A DNA stretch of 56,836 nt from Aidingimonas lacisalsi (lineage in GTDB: Bacteria > Pseudomonadota > Gammaproteobacteria > Pseudomonadales > Halomonadaceae): positions 1-56,836 of the forward strand of contig NZ_VRYH01000012.1 in the NCBI RefSeq assembly GCF_008079445.1, written 5' to 3'. Under the pieces are notes generated by a model that was given only the letters and a program-made list of their open reading frames with translations, did not search any database and had not been told where the DNA came from. This document shows, one piece after another, positions 14,390 through 23,321 of the stretch; the stretch's first letter is position 1; each line of letters begins with the position of its first letter. The translations under genes and the position numbers were made by a program.

Positions 14390-15760
14390 TCAGTGGCTCC
14401 ATAGTTGCAAGGTGAGATAGCTGCGCCAGGGAGCGGCGCACTGTGGATCGGCGTTGTGCAGGGCAGGCAAGGCTTTCTGGATGCCCAGGTCGCCGGCGAG
14501 CCAGATATCCGGGTGCGAATGGCCACGCATGGCGGCATAGTCGGCGGTCCATTGGCCGATGCCTTTGAGGGCCGTCCAGGCATGAGTGTCGTCGCTGTCC
14601 TCCGAACCGGCGTGCCAGGTAGCGAAGCGACGTAGCGTCTGGCGGCGAGTGTCGGGCATGCCGAGAAAGTCGAGAGGGCTGGCGGCGATGGTGGCTGGCT
14701 CCGGAAAGTGTCGGCAAGGCTTGCCATCGATATCACCGGCGGTTTCGCCGAGTTCGGCGACCAGCCTGGTGGTCAACCCCCGGGCGGCGGTCACCGAAAC
14801 CTGCTGGCCGAGAATCGCCCTCACCCCGGCTTCGAATGGACTCCAGATCCCTGGCAGGCGCAGTCCTTCCACCAGTGGCTGATCCGGCAGGGCCTTGGCC
14901 AGGTGCGCTTCGATGAGCGTACTGTCGGCATCGAGGTCGAGAAGTCGCCGGATGCGACGCACGATCGGCGCCAATGAGCCCAGGTCGTTCAATGTCAGCG
15001 CCACGTCGAAGACGTGCCGCTCGGGGCGATGTATCGCGGTGAAGTGGCCTTGGGTCGTGCCCCAGGTGATGGTGCGTCCATACACATCGTCGTCGATCCA
15101 TTCCAGACCGTCGATGGCGCGGCTGGCATAGAAGTCGCGTAGTGTCTGCCAGGCATAGGGTGGGCGGTAAGCGAGTTCGAGACTCAGTGCGGCCGACGGG
15201 GCACCGGCGCGACGCCGCAGTTCTCGCGGCGCGAGGCCGACGCGTGTCTTGAAGGCGTCGTTGAAGCGACGCAGGCTGCGAAAACCGCTGGCATAGGCCA
15301 CGTCGGTCACCGGCAGATGGGTCTGGTGCAGCAATTGTTTGGCAAACAAGCACTGCTGATAGAGAGCGTAGCTCTTGGGCGACACGCCAAAGCGACCGTG
15401 GAACAGGTGGCGCAGATAGCGATCGCCGATCCCCAGGCGTGCGCACAGTTCACTGAGCGAGCCTTGCTGTAGGGCGCCGCCATCGATCAGCCGCAGCGCT
15501 CGTTCCAGCGTGGTGTCGACACCTTTCCAGGCGGGCGATCCCGGGGCGCTGTCCGGTCGACACCGGAGACAAGGGCGAAAGCCGGCCTCGGCTGCTGCCA
15601 CTGCGCTCTCGAAATAACGGACATTGCGTTCCTGCGGCGGTGTGGCCGGGCAGATGGGTCGACAGTAGATACCGGTGCTCGTCACTGCGGTGAAGAAGCG
15701 ACCATCGAAGCGAGCATCCCGGGCCAGGCGTGCCTGGCGGCAGTATTGCGGATCGAGCAC
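14390..15760 (-). CDS. Ada N-domain/AraC HTH/AlkA fusion: alkylation-responsive DNA glycosylase
   Basis: This 456-residue protein joins three parts. The Ada zinc domain has four cysteines (Cys33, 37, 64, 67 in YCRPIC and PCLRC) and would accept methyl groups from phosphotriesters. An AraC-type helix-turn-helix follows at roughly 85-185. The C-terminal half is AlkA-like, with a helix-hairpin-helix ([14 protein letters not shown]) and the catalytic Asp in [10 protein letters not shown] (about residue 424). It can thus sense methyl damage, act on promoters and excise N-alkylpurines. The fused arrangement is known in actinobacteria and some proteobacteria. It is the first gene of the unit with ogt. 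Confidence 0.92.
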   Translation of the reverse strand: MLDPQYCRQARLARDARFDGRFFTAVTSTGIYCRPICPATPPQERNVRYFESAVAAAEAGFRPCLRCRPDSAPGSPAWKGVDTTLERALRLIDGGALQQGSLSELCARLGIGDRYLRHLFHGRFGVSPKSYALYQQCLFAKQLLHQTHLPVTDVAYASGFRSLRRFNDAFKTRVGLAPRELRRRAGAPSAALSLELAYRPPYAWQTLRDFYASRAIDGLEWIDDDVYGRTITWGTTQGHFTAIHRPERHVFDVALTLNDLGSLAPIVRRIRRLLDLDADSTLIEAHLAKALPDQPLVEGLRLPGIWSPFEAGVRAILGQQVSVTAARGLTTRLVAELGETAGDIDGKPCRHFPEPATIAASPLDFLGMPDTRRQTLRRFATWHAGSEDSDDTHAWTALKGIGQWTADYAAMRGHSHPDIWLAGDLGIQKALPALHNADPQCAAPWRSYLTLQLWSH

Positions 15761-15894
15761 GTTGAATTCCTCGAATCACTGTGGCTCCCAGTATATCGCG
15801 CCCATGGCACCTGGCTCGCCGGAATCGGCAGTGAAGGCAAACGGCGGGGAGTGATTCGAGGCGCAACGTGACCTGGCCATGTTGGGCACCCCGA

Positions 15895-16404
15895 TCACAT
15901 GGCTAGGGAGGCGGAACTCCTGCTGGCCAGTAGAGCTGCGATGAAACATCCGCAGGCGATCGTCGAGGCGACCGTTCGCAGATGATTCCAGAAGGTCCAA
16001 TCCTTCAGGTAACGCGCCCAGATGGCGGCCGCTTCGTCCTCTGATGTCGGGTCCCGGTTCAGTTCGTTATTGAGCGGCACGTTGAAGACCATCGTGATGA
16101 CGAACATGCCGATGACATAGACGAGCCCTCCGGCGAACATGAACATCGAGCCCGGTTCGTCCCAGCGGAACGGGGCAAGAAGTGCGAGCACGGCGCTGGC
16201 TAGCGTCGTGCCGAAGAACAGCGGCATGAACAGCGAGCCGAGGATCGTCGAGTTGATCGCGTTCATGGCGGCGCGGCCCGCCTCTCGGTCGAGGCGGTCG
16301 AGCGCCGTCATGATGAAGGTCGAAAACGCGAAATAGAGCCCAGCGATAAGGCCGCAGCCTATCGCGGAGACCCAGAGCAGGATGTCGCTGGCCAGTTGCA
16401 TCAT
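15895..16404 (-). CDS. DUF1772 (anthrone oxygenase-like) membrane protein
   Basis: The 169-residue protein has four hydrophobic segments and the DUF1772 features LYFAFSTFIMTALDRL, NSTILGSLFMPLFFG, and near the end YLKDWTFWNHLRTVAS. Members are small membrane proteins; a few are linked to aromatic polyketide oxidation, but most have no known role. Start: ATG at 16404 with GGGAGG seven bases upstream; an in-frame start at 16440 lacks one. It faces away from the TpsA gene, and the two share a 406 bp region. Confidence 0.8.
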   Translation of the reverse strand: MMQLASDILLWVSAIGCGLIAGLYFAFSTFIMTALDRLDREAGRAAMNAINSTILGSLFMPLFFGTTLASAVLALLAPFRWDEPGSMFMFAGGLVYVIGMFVITMVFNVPLNNELNRDPTSEDEAAAIWARYLKDWTFWNHLRTVASTIACGCFIAALLASRSSASLAM

Positions 16405-16810
16405 TGTCTTGCCTCCCTTGTGCCGGGAACGGTCACGCAAGCATGCGTCACATCCTGGATCGTTACCAGTCGATGCGATACTCGGTGTGCTGACACTGGC
16501 TGGTCGAACGGGCCATGGTGATTTCGACAGCAGGGCAGAGGCTTATCGCGAGCTGCGTGAACATGGCAAGAGCGCCGGCGAACCATGTCTCGAGCGGCTT
16601 TCGATATGGCATTGGCTGCCGCCTTGTCTATGCGTCTCATTTTTCTCCTCTCCCTTTGCTCTGTGTCTCAAACTCGCTTCCCGGTCTTGGCGGCCCGGCC
16701 CTCTGTTGCTACAACGTCCGGCACAACCGGTACGGGCATCCTCCCATCTTGCCCTGATGCGATGGCTTTTCCACGTTTATCGAGCCCCTGCCGCCTCATC
16801 TAGGGACTGC
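16405..16810. other. Divergent intergenic region before the TpsA gene
   Basis: 406 bp with no supported gene. An open frame through it, in frame with TpsA, gives unrelated residues and is not part of the adhesin. On the minus strand there is a 79-residue open frame (16401-16640) with no recognisable domain. The region must hold the TpsA promoter, but I see no convincing -35/-10 pair; a pyrimidine-rich patch at 16640-16670 is the main visible feature. Confidence 0.4.
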
Positions 16811-19800
16811 ATGAGTGTCATCATGAATAACGCGTATCGACTCGTCTGGAGCCTGGTCACCAACGCCTGGCGCGTGGCGCCGGAGTGTGCTTCGCGCCGT
16901 GCCACCGGCAATGGCCGCCATCGTCGTATTGTCAGCAGCTTGCCGTTGCTTGTGCTGCCACTGGCGGCCTCGCTGCAGGCGGCGGAGCTGCCGTCGGGCG
17001 AAGAGGTGGTCGGCGGGGAGGCGGACATCGAACGTCAGGGTGACGACCTCACCGTGGAGCAGAGCAGTCACCGGGCCGCCATCGAGTGGGAACGCTTTTC
17101 CATCGGCAAGGGCAAGACCGTGCGCTTCAAGCAGCCGGGGTCCGATGCCGCCGCCCTGAATCGCGTCACTGGCGATCAAGTGTCAGAGATTCGCGGCGCA
17201 CTGGAAGCCAATGGCCGAGTGTTTCTGGTCAACCCCAGTGGCGTGACCTTCTCCCCCTCCGCCCGTGTCGATGTCGGCGCGCTGGTCGCCTCCACGCTGG
17301 ATATCTCGACCGAAGACTTCATGAACGGCAATTATCGCTTTGAAGGCGATAGCGCCAATGCCGTGGTGAACCAGGGCAATATCACCACCGCCGAAGGCGG
17401 CACGGTGGCGATGATTGCCGCCGAGATCGTCAACACCGGCACCATCGAGACCCCGCAGGGCAATACCCTGATGGGGGCGGGCAGTACCGTCACCCTGGAT
17501 CTGGGCGGCCCGGTGCAGATCGAGGTGGAAGAAGCGCGCCTCGATACGGTGATCGAGCAGGGCGGTGCGATTCGCGCCGACGGCGGGCGCGTTCTGCTCA
17601 CCGCCAAGGCCGCCGATGAACTGACTGCTAGTGTCATCAACCACTCGGGGATCACCGAAGCGAAGACGCTGGCCAGCGGCGAGAACGGCGAGATCAAGCT
17701 GATGGGCGACATGGACAGCGGCCGCGTCGAGGTGGCGGGCCGGCTGGATGCCAGCGCCCCCGAGGGCGGCGATGGCGGGTTTGTCGACACCTCGGCAGCC
17801 AAGGTCTCGATCGCCAACGAGGTGCAGGTCACCACTCGTGCCAACAGCGGCGAGACAGGCGAATGGTTGATCGACCCCACCGACTTTACTGTCAGCGACG
17901 GCACGGACTCGCAGAGTGATAGCGGCATCGGCGCCGAGACGCTGTCGTCCAACCTCGCCAACAACGATGTCACCCTGGAGACCGTCTCCACCGGTAGCGA
18001 AGATGGCGATATCAACGTCAATGCCGCCGTCGACTGGGATGCCGATACCACCCTGACCCTCGACGCCCATGGCGATATCAACGTCAACGCCGCCCTGACT
18101 GCCACCGGCGACAGCGCCGGCCTGGCGCTCAACTACGACGACAGCGATTATCACCTCAACGCCCCGGTGACGCTCTCCGGCAACAATGCCAGCCTGTCGG
18201 TCAACGGCACCAGTTACACCCTGATTCAGAATGTCGACGACCTTCAGGCCATGAGCGATGACCTCGGGGGCCACTACGCCCTGGGTCAGGATATCGATGC
18301 CAGCGCCACCTCGGGATGGAACGGGGGGGCCGGTTTTGTACCCGTGGGCGATAAGACCGACAATTTTACCGGTACTTTCGATGGTCTCGGCCATACCATC
18401 CAGAGGTTGTACATTGCTCGTGACGATGACCCCTCTGTTGGCCTATTTGGCTTTGCGTTTGGCCCGCAGACCCTGGTGCGCAATGTCGGGCTGGCGCATG
18501 TCGACATCACAGGTCGCTATTATGTCGGAGGGCTGGTGGGCTACAACACGGCCGATAGCCACATCGAGAATGCCTATGTCAGCGGTGATGTATCGGGTTC
18601 CAACACCGTTGGTGGGTTAGTGGGAATCAATGATGCTTCCATCCGCAATGCCTATTCCATGGCCCGTGTGGAAGGCCTCGGCGCTGGCGGCCTGGTTGGC
18701 TCCAATGGCGGCAGTATCGACCACGCCTATGCTACTGGTGCCGTTACGGGCAGCGGCAGCGGCGGCCTGGTCGGCATCAATAACATCGGTGGCAACGTCA
18801 CCGAAAGTTATTACGCCACCACCGATGCCGATGGCAATGACATCAACACGTCCAATGATTCCAACCAGGGTGTCGGGGTTCGCTACACCCAAATGGCCAA
18901 TCCGGACACCTTCAGTGACTGGGATTCCTCGGCAAGCTGGGCTTTCTCCACCAATGCCGGTGTGCCCGGCTATCAGGTCAGCCTGCCCTATCTCGAAGGC
19001 GTCACTCGCCAGCAGGACCTTCAGACCACGACCCTGTTCGAGGACGGCACCGGTACGTCGAGCGATCCCTTCACCCTCACCGACTGGCAGCAACTACACA
19101 ACATCAAGCGCAATGCCGATGTTCTCACTGGTGGCTACCATTTCGACCTGATCAATGATCTCGACAGCGGCACATCCGGCTACGCCGACCTGGCCAGTCC
19201 CATCGCCAATGGTGACAAGGGCTGGGGGCCGATTGGCGATTATGACAACTCCTTCACCGGGACCCTTGATGGTCTCGGTCATGTGATCAGCGATCTCACC
19301 ATTGATCGTGGTAATCAGAGTGATGTTGGCCTGTTTGGCTATATCGAGGATGCCACGCTGCGCCAGATTGGTCTGGAGAACGTGGACATCACAGGTGAGA
19401 ATGCTGTCGGCAGTCTGGTGGGGAACAACTACGGCGGTACGATCAGCCAGAGCTATGCTACGGGCAGCGTCAGTGGGGCTCACGACGTTGGCGGGCTGGT
19501 GGGGGACAACAGCGGTACGATTAGCCAGAGCTATGCGACGAGCGATGTCAGCGGTAAATCTATTGCCATCGGCGGCCTGGTGGGGCACGACCGAAGCGGT
19601 ACGATCAGCCAGAGCTATGCTACAGGGACGGTCACCGGCATAAGTGACTACGTCGGTGGTTTGGTGGGTATCGGTTACCTCTCTACCATCCACCAGAGCT
19701 ATGCGACGGGCGATGTCAATGGCTACGCTAAAGTTGGCGGTTTGCTGGGGGTCAATGACTACGGTTCAATCAGTCAAAGCTATGCCACGGGCAGCGTCAG

Positions 19801-22800
19801 CGGGACCGGAAAGGTAGGCGGGCTGGCTGGCAAAAATCGCGATGGCGACATCAATAATACTTATGCCACAGGCCGGGTCAGTGGGACTGGAGACGACGTT
19901 GGCGGACTGGTGGGGTACAACAACGACGTTGGTACGATCAGCCAGAGCTATGCCACCGGCGATGTATCAACACCATCAGCAGTTAAGCGGGTTGGAGGGT
20001 TGGTAGGAAATAACTCCGGCACCGTCACTGACAGTTACTACGCCACCACCGATGCTGAAGGCAACGCCATCGATGGTGGCTACACCAACAGCGTCGGTAC
20101 GCCCAGGACCCGCTTGGAACTGATGAACCCGTCGACATTCGAGGGCTGGGACGAAGCTATCTGGAATTTCGGTGGGGACGCCGATGTGGAAGGCTACCAG
20201 GTCGCACTTCCGTGGCTGGATGACGTCGCGCCGGCGGCGGAGCGTGTCACTGATACCCTCTTCCTGGACGGTACTGGCACCTCGAGCGACCCTTATATCC
20301 TCACCGACTGGCAGCAGTTGCAGAACGTCAATTTCAATGACGATGTGCTGGGCGGCGGCTATCACTTTGATCTTGCCAATAATCTTGGCAGCGGCACATC
20401 CGGCTACGCCGATCTGGCGGGTGAAAACGCCAATGATGGCAAGGGCTGGGAGCCTATCGGTGATGATGCGACACCATTCACCGGCACCTTTGATGGCCTG
20501 GACCATGTGATCAGTGAACTGACCATTAATCGTGGCGGCGAGGACTACATCGGCCTGTTCGGCACCGCCACCGATAGCAGCAGTAAGATCCGGAATGTCG
20601 GGCTGCTCGGGGTCCAAGTCACTGGCAACAATTCTGTTGGCGGTTTGGTTGGGGACAACAATGGCAGCATCACAAATGCTTATGTGACCGGCATGGTGAG
20701 GGGTACGGATAGCTATTATGTCGGCGGTCTGGTTGGGCAAAACGATGGCAGCATCACAAATGCCTATGTGACCGGGACAGTGAAGGCGAGCGAGTACGTC
20801 GGCGGTTTGGTCGGGGTTAACTGGGACAGCATAGCAAACGCTTATGCGACGGGCGTCGTGATGGGTAGCGAGTCTGTCGGCGGTTTGGTTGGATATAGTT
20901 TCAACGGCGACATTACAAACGTTTACGCGACGGGCGCGGTGACGGGTAACAAAGATGTCGGCGGTCTGGTTGGATTCATTTTATCCGCCGACCTCTCAAA
21001 TGCCTATGCGACGGGGACGGTGACGGGTAACGAAGGTGTTGGCGGTCTGGTTGGGGGCGGCACAAGTACCTCTGACAGTTACTACGCCACCACTGACGCC
21101 GATGGCAACGCCATCGATGGTGGCTACACCAACAGCGTCGGTACGCCCAGAACTCGCTTGGAACTGATGAACCCGGCGACATTCGAGGGCTGGGACGAAG
21201 CTATCTGGAATTTCGGTGGGGACGCCGATGTGGAGGGCTACCAGGTCGCGCTGCCGCGGCTGGATGACGTCACGCCGACGGCGGATCGCGTCACCGATAC
21301 CCTCTTCCAGAACGGTATTGGCACCTCGAGCGACCCTTATATCCTCACCGACTGGCAGCAGTTGCAGAACGTCAACTTCAATGGCGATGTGCTGGGCGGC
21401 GGCTACCATTTCGTCCTTGCCAATAACCTCGACAGCGGAACATCCGCCTACGCCGATCTGGCGGATGAAAACGCCAATGGCGGCAAGGGCTGGGATCCTA
21501 TCGGTGATGCCGGCTCCTCCTTCATCGGCACCTTCGATGGTCGGGCAAATGTCATCTACGACCTGTTCGTTGATCGCCCGAGCGAGAGCTATGTCGGGCT
21601 GTTCGGCTATGCCGCTACCGAAGATAGCCAGATCCAGAACCTCGGCCTGAACGGCGGTCAGGTGTCGGGCGACCATGATGTTGGCGGGCTGGTCGGTTTC
21701 AATGCCGGTGGAAATATCGCCAATACCTATGCCACGACCGATGTCACCGGAGCCGGTAATGAGATCGGCGGGCTGGTGGGCACCAACTATGGCCAAATCA
21801 GTGGCGCCTATGCCTCGGGTTCGGTCAAGACGACGAATACCAGTGACGGCGACAAGGTTGGCGGACTGGTCGGGATGAATCATGACGCCATCACCGATGC
21901 CTATGCCACCGGCAGTGTGGCCGGAGTCAATAATGTCGGCGGACTGGTCGGTGCCAACCGTGGCGATCTTGACCGAGTTCATGCCACCGGCACCGTGATG
22001 GCGTCGGGCAACCAGGTGGCCGGACTCGCCGGAAGTAACAGCGACGCCACTATCAGCAATGCCTATGCCACAGGCGCGGTCTCTACCACGGCCAATGTCG
22101 TCGGGAGCGGCAACATCGTCGGTGGGCTGGTCGGGCGCAATGAGGGAAGTATCCGCGATGCCTATGCCACCGGCAGCGTGACGGCCGAGGGTGTTGGCGT
22201 GGGAGGCCTGGTCGGCTTCAACACCGATCAGGGCGCGATACACCACACCTACACCACCGGTGACGTAGAGGGGGCGGGGGATTACCTCGGCGGGTTGACC
22301 GGGCGCAACGATGGATCGACCAATGTCAGCTTCTATGCCACCACCGATACCGATGGCAATGCCATCGATGGTGATTACACCAACAGCGTCGGCAGCGGTC
22401 AGTCATACGCGAAACTGACCCAACTCGATACGTTCGCGGCCTGGGGAGACGATATCGACGATCAGGGCAGCACCGACGCGGTCTGGCGCCTCTATGAAGG
22501 CAACACCACTCCGCTGCTGCGCAGCTTCCTCACGCCAGTGAGCGTGTCTCCCGATGGCAGCGGCCTCTCGGGCCATACCTACGATGGCAACACCGCCACG
22601 GGTTCCACCGATCATGCCACAAACGTGAACGGTGCAGCTCTGGACGGACACCTGAATTACAGGACCGGTGCGGCCGATGCCGGCCATTACCGCACCCGTG
22701 ATGGAAGCCTCGTTCTATCGGGACTCTATTCCGGTCAGCAGGGCTACGATATCAGTTACGACGAGGCCAGCCTGACCATCGAGCGTCGTCCCGTTGTGGT

Positions 22801-23299
22801 GACCGCGGACGATCAGCGCAAGGCTGAAGGCAGCGTCGATCCCACGTTCACCTGGCAGGCCGGTTGCGGGGCGTTGACTTCCGGTTGCGGCCTGGTGGCG
22901 GGGGAGAATCTCGACGGCGCACTGATTCGCGACCAGGGTGACGCCCCCGGCAACTATGCGATTCGCCAGGGCAGCGTGAATGATGCCACGAACCCCAACT
23001 ACGCCATCGACTTCGTGTCCGGCCGGCTGGACATCGCCGAGGCCAATGCCGGGCCGCAGCCTGGCGATACCCTGTTCCCCTTGCCGGCTCGTAGCACGAT
23101 CACCGCCTTGCAACAACCGGGATCGGACGATGAGACGGATCATGTCGATGCCGATGAAGACCTGATGCTGCAAGCGGTGGACAACGAGATCCCCAGGACC
23201 GCCAATGCCGTCGGTGTCGATCTGCCGCGGATCAGGGTGGAGGACGGCGGGATTGCACTGCCTGCCGTTCAGGACGAACCGACTGCCGGTGGCCAGTAA
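16811..23299 (+). CDS. TpsA exoprotein: filamentous-haemagglutinin-type adhesin with GLUG repeats
   Basis: The 2162-residue protein begins with an extended signal peptide (NNAYRLVWSLVTNAW, the ESPR type) and a cleavage site near LQA-AE (about residue 58). The TPS secretion domain follows at about 59-170, with NRVTG and the NPSG variant of the NPNG motif. From about residue 475 to 1870 there are four blocks, each opening with a GTFDGLGH-type segment and holding several VGGLVGxN GLUG motifs (about 26 in total), each closing with SYYATTD. Near the C-terminus is an MBG-like module (VVVTADDQRKAEGS...NYAIDFVSG). There is no toxin or beta-barrel end. It should be exported through the outer membrane by the TpsB protein 22 bp downstream and act as an adhesin. 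Start: ATG 16811 (MSVIMNNAY), AGGGA four bases upstream. Confidence 0.92.
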   Translation: MSVIMNNAYRLVWSLVTNAWRVAPECASRRATGNGRHRRIVSSLPLLVLPLAASLQAAELPSGEEVVGGEADIERQGDDLTVEQSSHRAAIEWERFSIGKGKTVRFKQPGSDAAALNRVTGDQVSEIRGALEANGRVFLVNPSGVTFSPSARVDVGALVASTLDISTEDFMNGNYRFEGDSANAVVNQGNITTAEGGTVAMIAAEIVNTGTIETPQGNTLMGAGSTVTLDLGGPVQIEVEEARLDTVIEQGGAIRADGGRVLLTAKAADELTASVINHSGITEAKTLASGENGEIKLMGDMDSGRVEVAGRLDASAPEGGDGGFVDTSAAKVSIANEVQVTTRANSGETGEWLIDPTDFTVSDGTDSQSDSGIGAETLSSNLANNDVTLETVSTGSEDGDINVNAAVDWDADTTLTLDAHGDINVNAALTATGDSAGLALNYDDSDYHLNAPVTLSGNNASLSVNGTSYTLIQNVDDLQAMSDDLGGHYALGQDIDASATSGWNGGAGFVPVGDKTDNFTGTFDGLGHTIQRLYIARDDDPSVGLFGFAFGPQTLVRNVGLAHVDITGRYYVGGLVGYNTADSHIENAYVSGDVSGSNTVGGLVGINDASIRNAYSMARVEGLGAGGLVGSNGGSIDHAYATGAVTGSGSGGLVGINNIGGNVTESYYATTDADGNDINTSNDSNQGVGVRYTQMANPDTFSDWDSSASWAFSTNAGVPGYQVSLPYLEGVTRQQDLQTTTLFEDGTGTSSDPFTLTDWQQLHNIKRNADVLTGGYHFDLINDLDSGTSGYADLASPIANGDKGWGPIGDYDNSFTGTLDGLGHVISDLTIDRGNQSDVGLFGYIEDATLRQIGLENVDITGENAVGSLVGNNYGGTISQSYATGSVSGAHDVGGLVGDNSGTISQSYATSDVSGKSIAIGGLVGHDRSGTISQSYATGTVTGISDYVGGLVGIGYLSTIHQSYATGDVNGYAKVGGLLGVNDYGSISQSYATGSVSGTGKVGGLAGKNRDGDINNTYATGRVSGTGDDVGGLVGYNNDVGTISQSYATGDVSTPSAVKRVGGLVGNNSGTVTDSYYATTDAEGNAIDGGYTNSVGTPRTRLELMNPSTFEGWDEAIWNFGGDADVEGYQVALPWLDDVAPAAERVTDTLFLDGTGTSSDPYILTDWQQLQNVNFNDDVLGGGYHFDLANNLGSGTSGYADLAGENANDGKGWEPIGDDATPFTGTFDGLDHVISELTINRGGEDYIGLFGTATDSSSKIRNVGLLGVQVTGNNSVGGLVGDNNGSITNAYVTGMVRGTDSYYVGGLVGQNDGSITNAYVTGTVKASEYVGGLVGVNWDSIANAYATGVVMGSESVGGLVGYSFNGDITNVYATGAVTGNKDVGGLVGFILSADLSNAYATGTVTGNEGVGGLVGGGTSTSDSYYATTDADGNAIDGGYTNSVGTPRTRLELMNPATFEGWDEAIWNFGGDADVEGYQVALPRLDDVTPTADRVTDTLFQNGIGTSSDPYILTDWQQLQNVNFNGDVLGGGYHFVLANNLDSGTSAYADLADENANGGKGWDPIGDAGSSFIGTFDGRANVIYDLFVDRPSESYVGLFGYAATEDSQIQNLGLNGGQVSGDHDVGGLVGFNAGGNIANTYATTDVTGAGNEIGGLVGTNYGQISGAYASGSVKTTNTSDGDKVGGLVGMNHDAITDAYATGSVAGVNNVGGLVGANRGDLDRVHATGTVMASGNQVAGLAGSNSDATISNAYATGAVSTTANVVGSGNIVGGLVGRNEGSIRDAYATGSVTAEGVGVGGLVGFNTDQGAIHHTYTTGDVEGAGDYLGGLTGRNDGSTNVSFYATTDTDGNAIDGDYTNSVGSGQSYAKLTQLDTFAAWGDDIDDQGSTDAVWRLYEGNTTPLLRSFLTPVSVSPDGSGLSGHTYDGNTATGSTDHATNVNGAALDGHLNYRTGAADAGHYRTRDGSLVLSGLYSGQQGYDISYDEASLTIERRPVVVTADDQRKAEGSVDPTFTWQAGCGALTSGCGLVAGENLDGALIRDQGDAPGNYAIRQGSVNDATNPNYAIDFVSGRLDIAEANAGPQPGDTLFPLPARSTITALQQPGSDDETDHVDADEDLMLQAVDNEIPRTANAVGVDLPRIRVEDGGIALPAVQDEPTAGGQ
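20031..20430 (+). repeat. Long direct repeat inside tpsA, copy 1
   Basis: This stretch is nearly identical to 21075-21474, at an offset of exactly 1044 bp (348 codons). Both copies encode the end of one GLUG block (SYYATTDA.GNAIDGGYTNS) and the start of the next (DGTGTSSDPYILTDWQQLQNV). Mismatches are scattered. This suggests duplication of a whole block in the recent past. Confidence 0.85.
21075..21474 (+). repeat. Long direct repeat inside tpsA, copy 2
   Basis: Second copy of the 400 bp repeat whose first copy is at 20031-20430. A more diverged third relative of its second half lies near 19020-19190 (LFEDGTGTSSDPFTLTDWQQL), so the unit has multiplied more than once. Such repeats can recombine and change the length of the adhesin. 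Confidence 0.85.
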
Positions 23300-23321
23300 T
23301 TTTTTCGGGAAGATTGCGATC

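Noticed and set aside
16382-16810. N-terminal extension of TpsA by 143 residues
   Set aside because: The extended signal peptide (NNAYRLVW...) must be at the start of the protein, and the extra residues overlap the divergent DUF1772 gene.
17183-18394. Long minus-strand frames within tpsA (also 20996-22246 and others)
   Set aside because: They come from the low-complexity Gly/Asp-rich repeats read in reverse and have no ribosome sites or domains.
20640-21060. GLUG repeats as a possible CRISPR-like or satellite array
   Set aside because: The repeats vary, keep the reading frame and encode VGGLVG motifs, so they are coding repeats.
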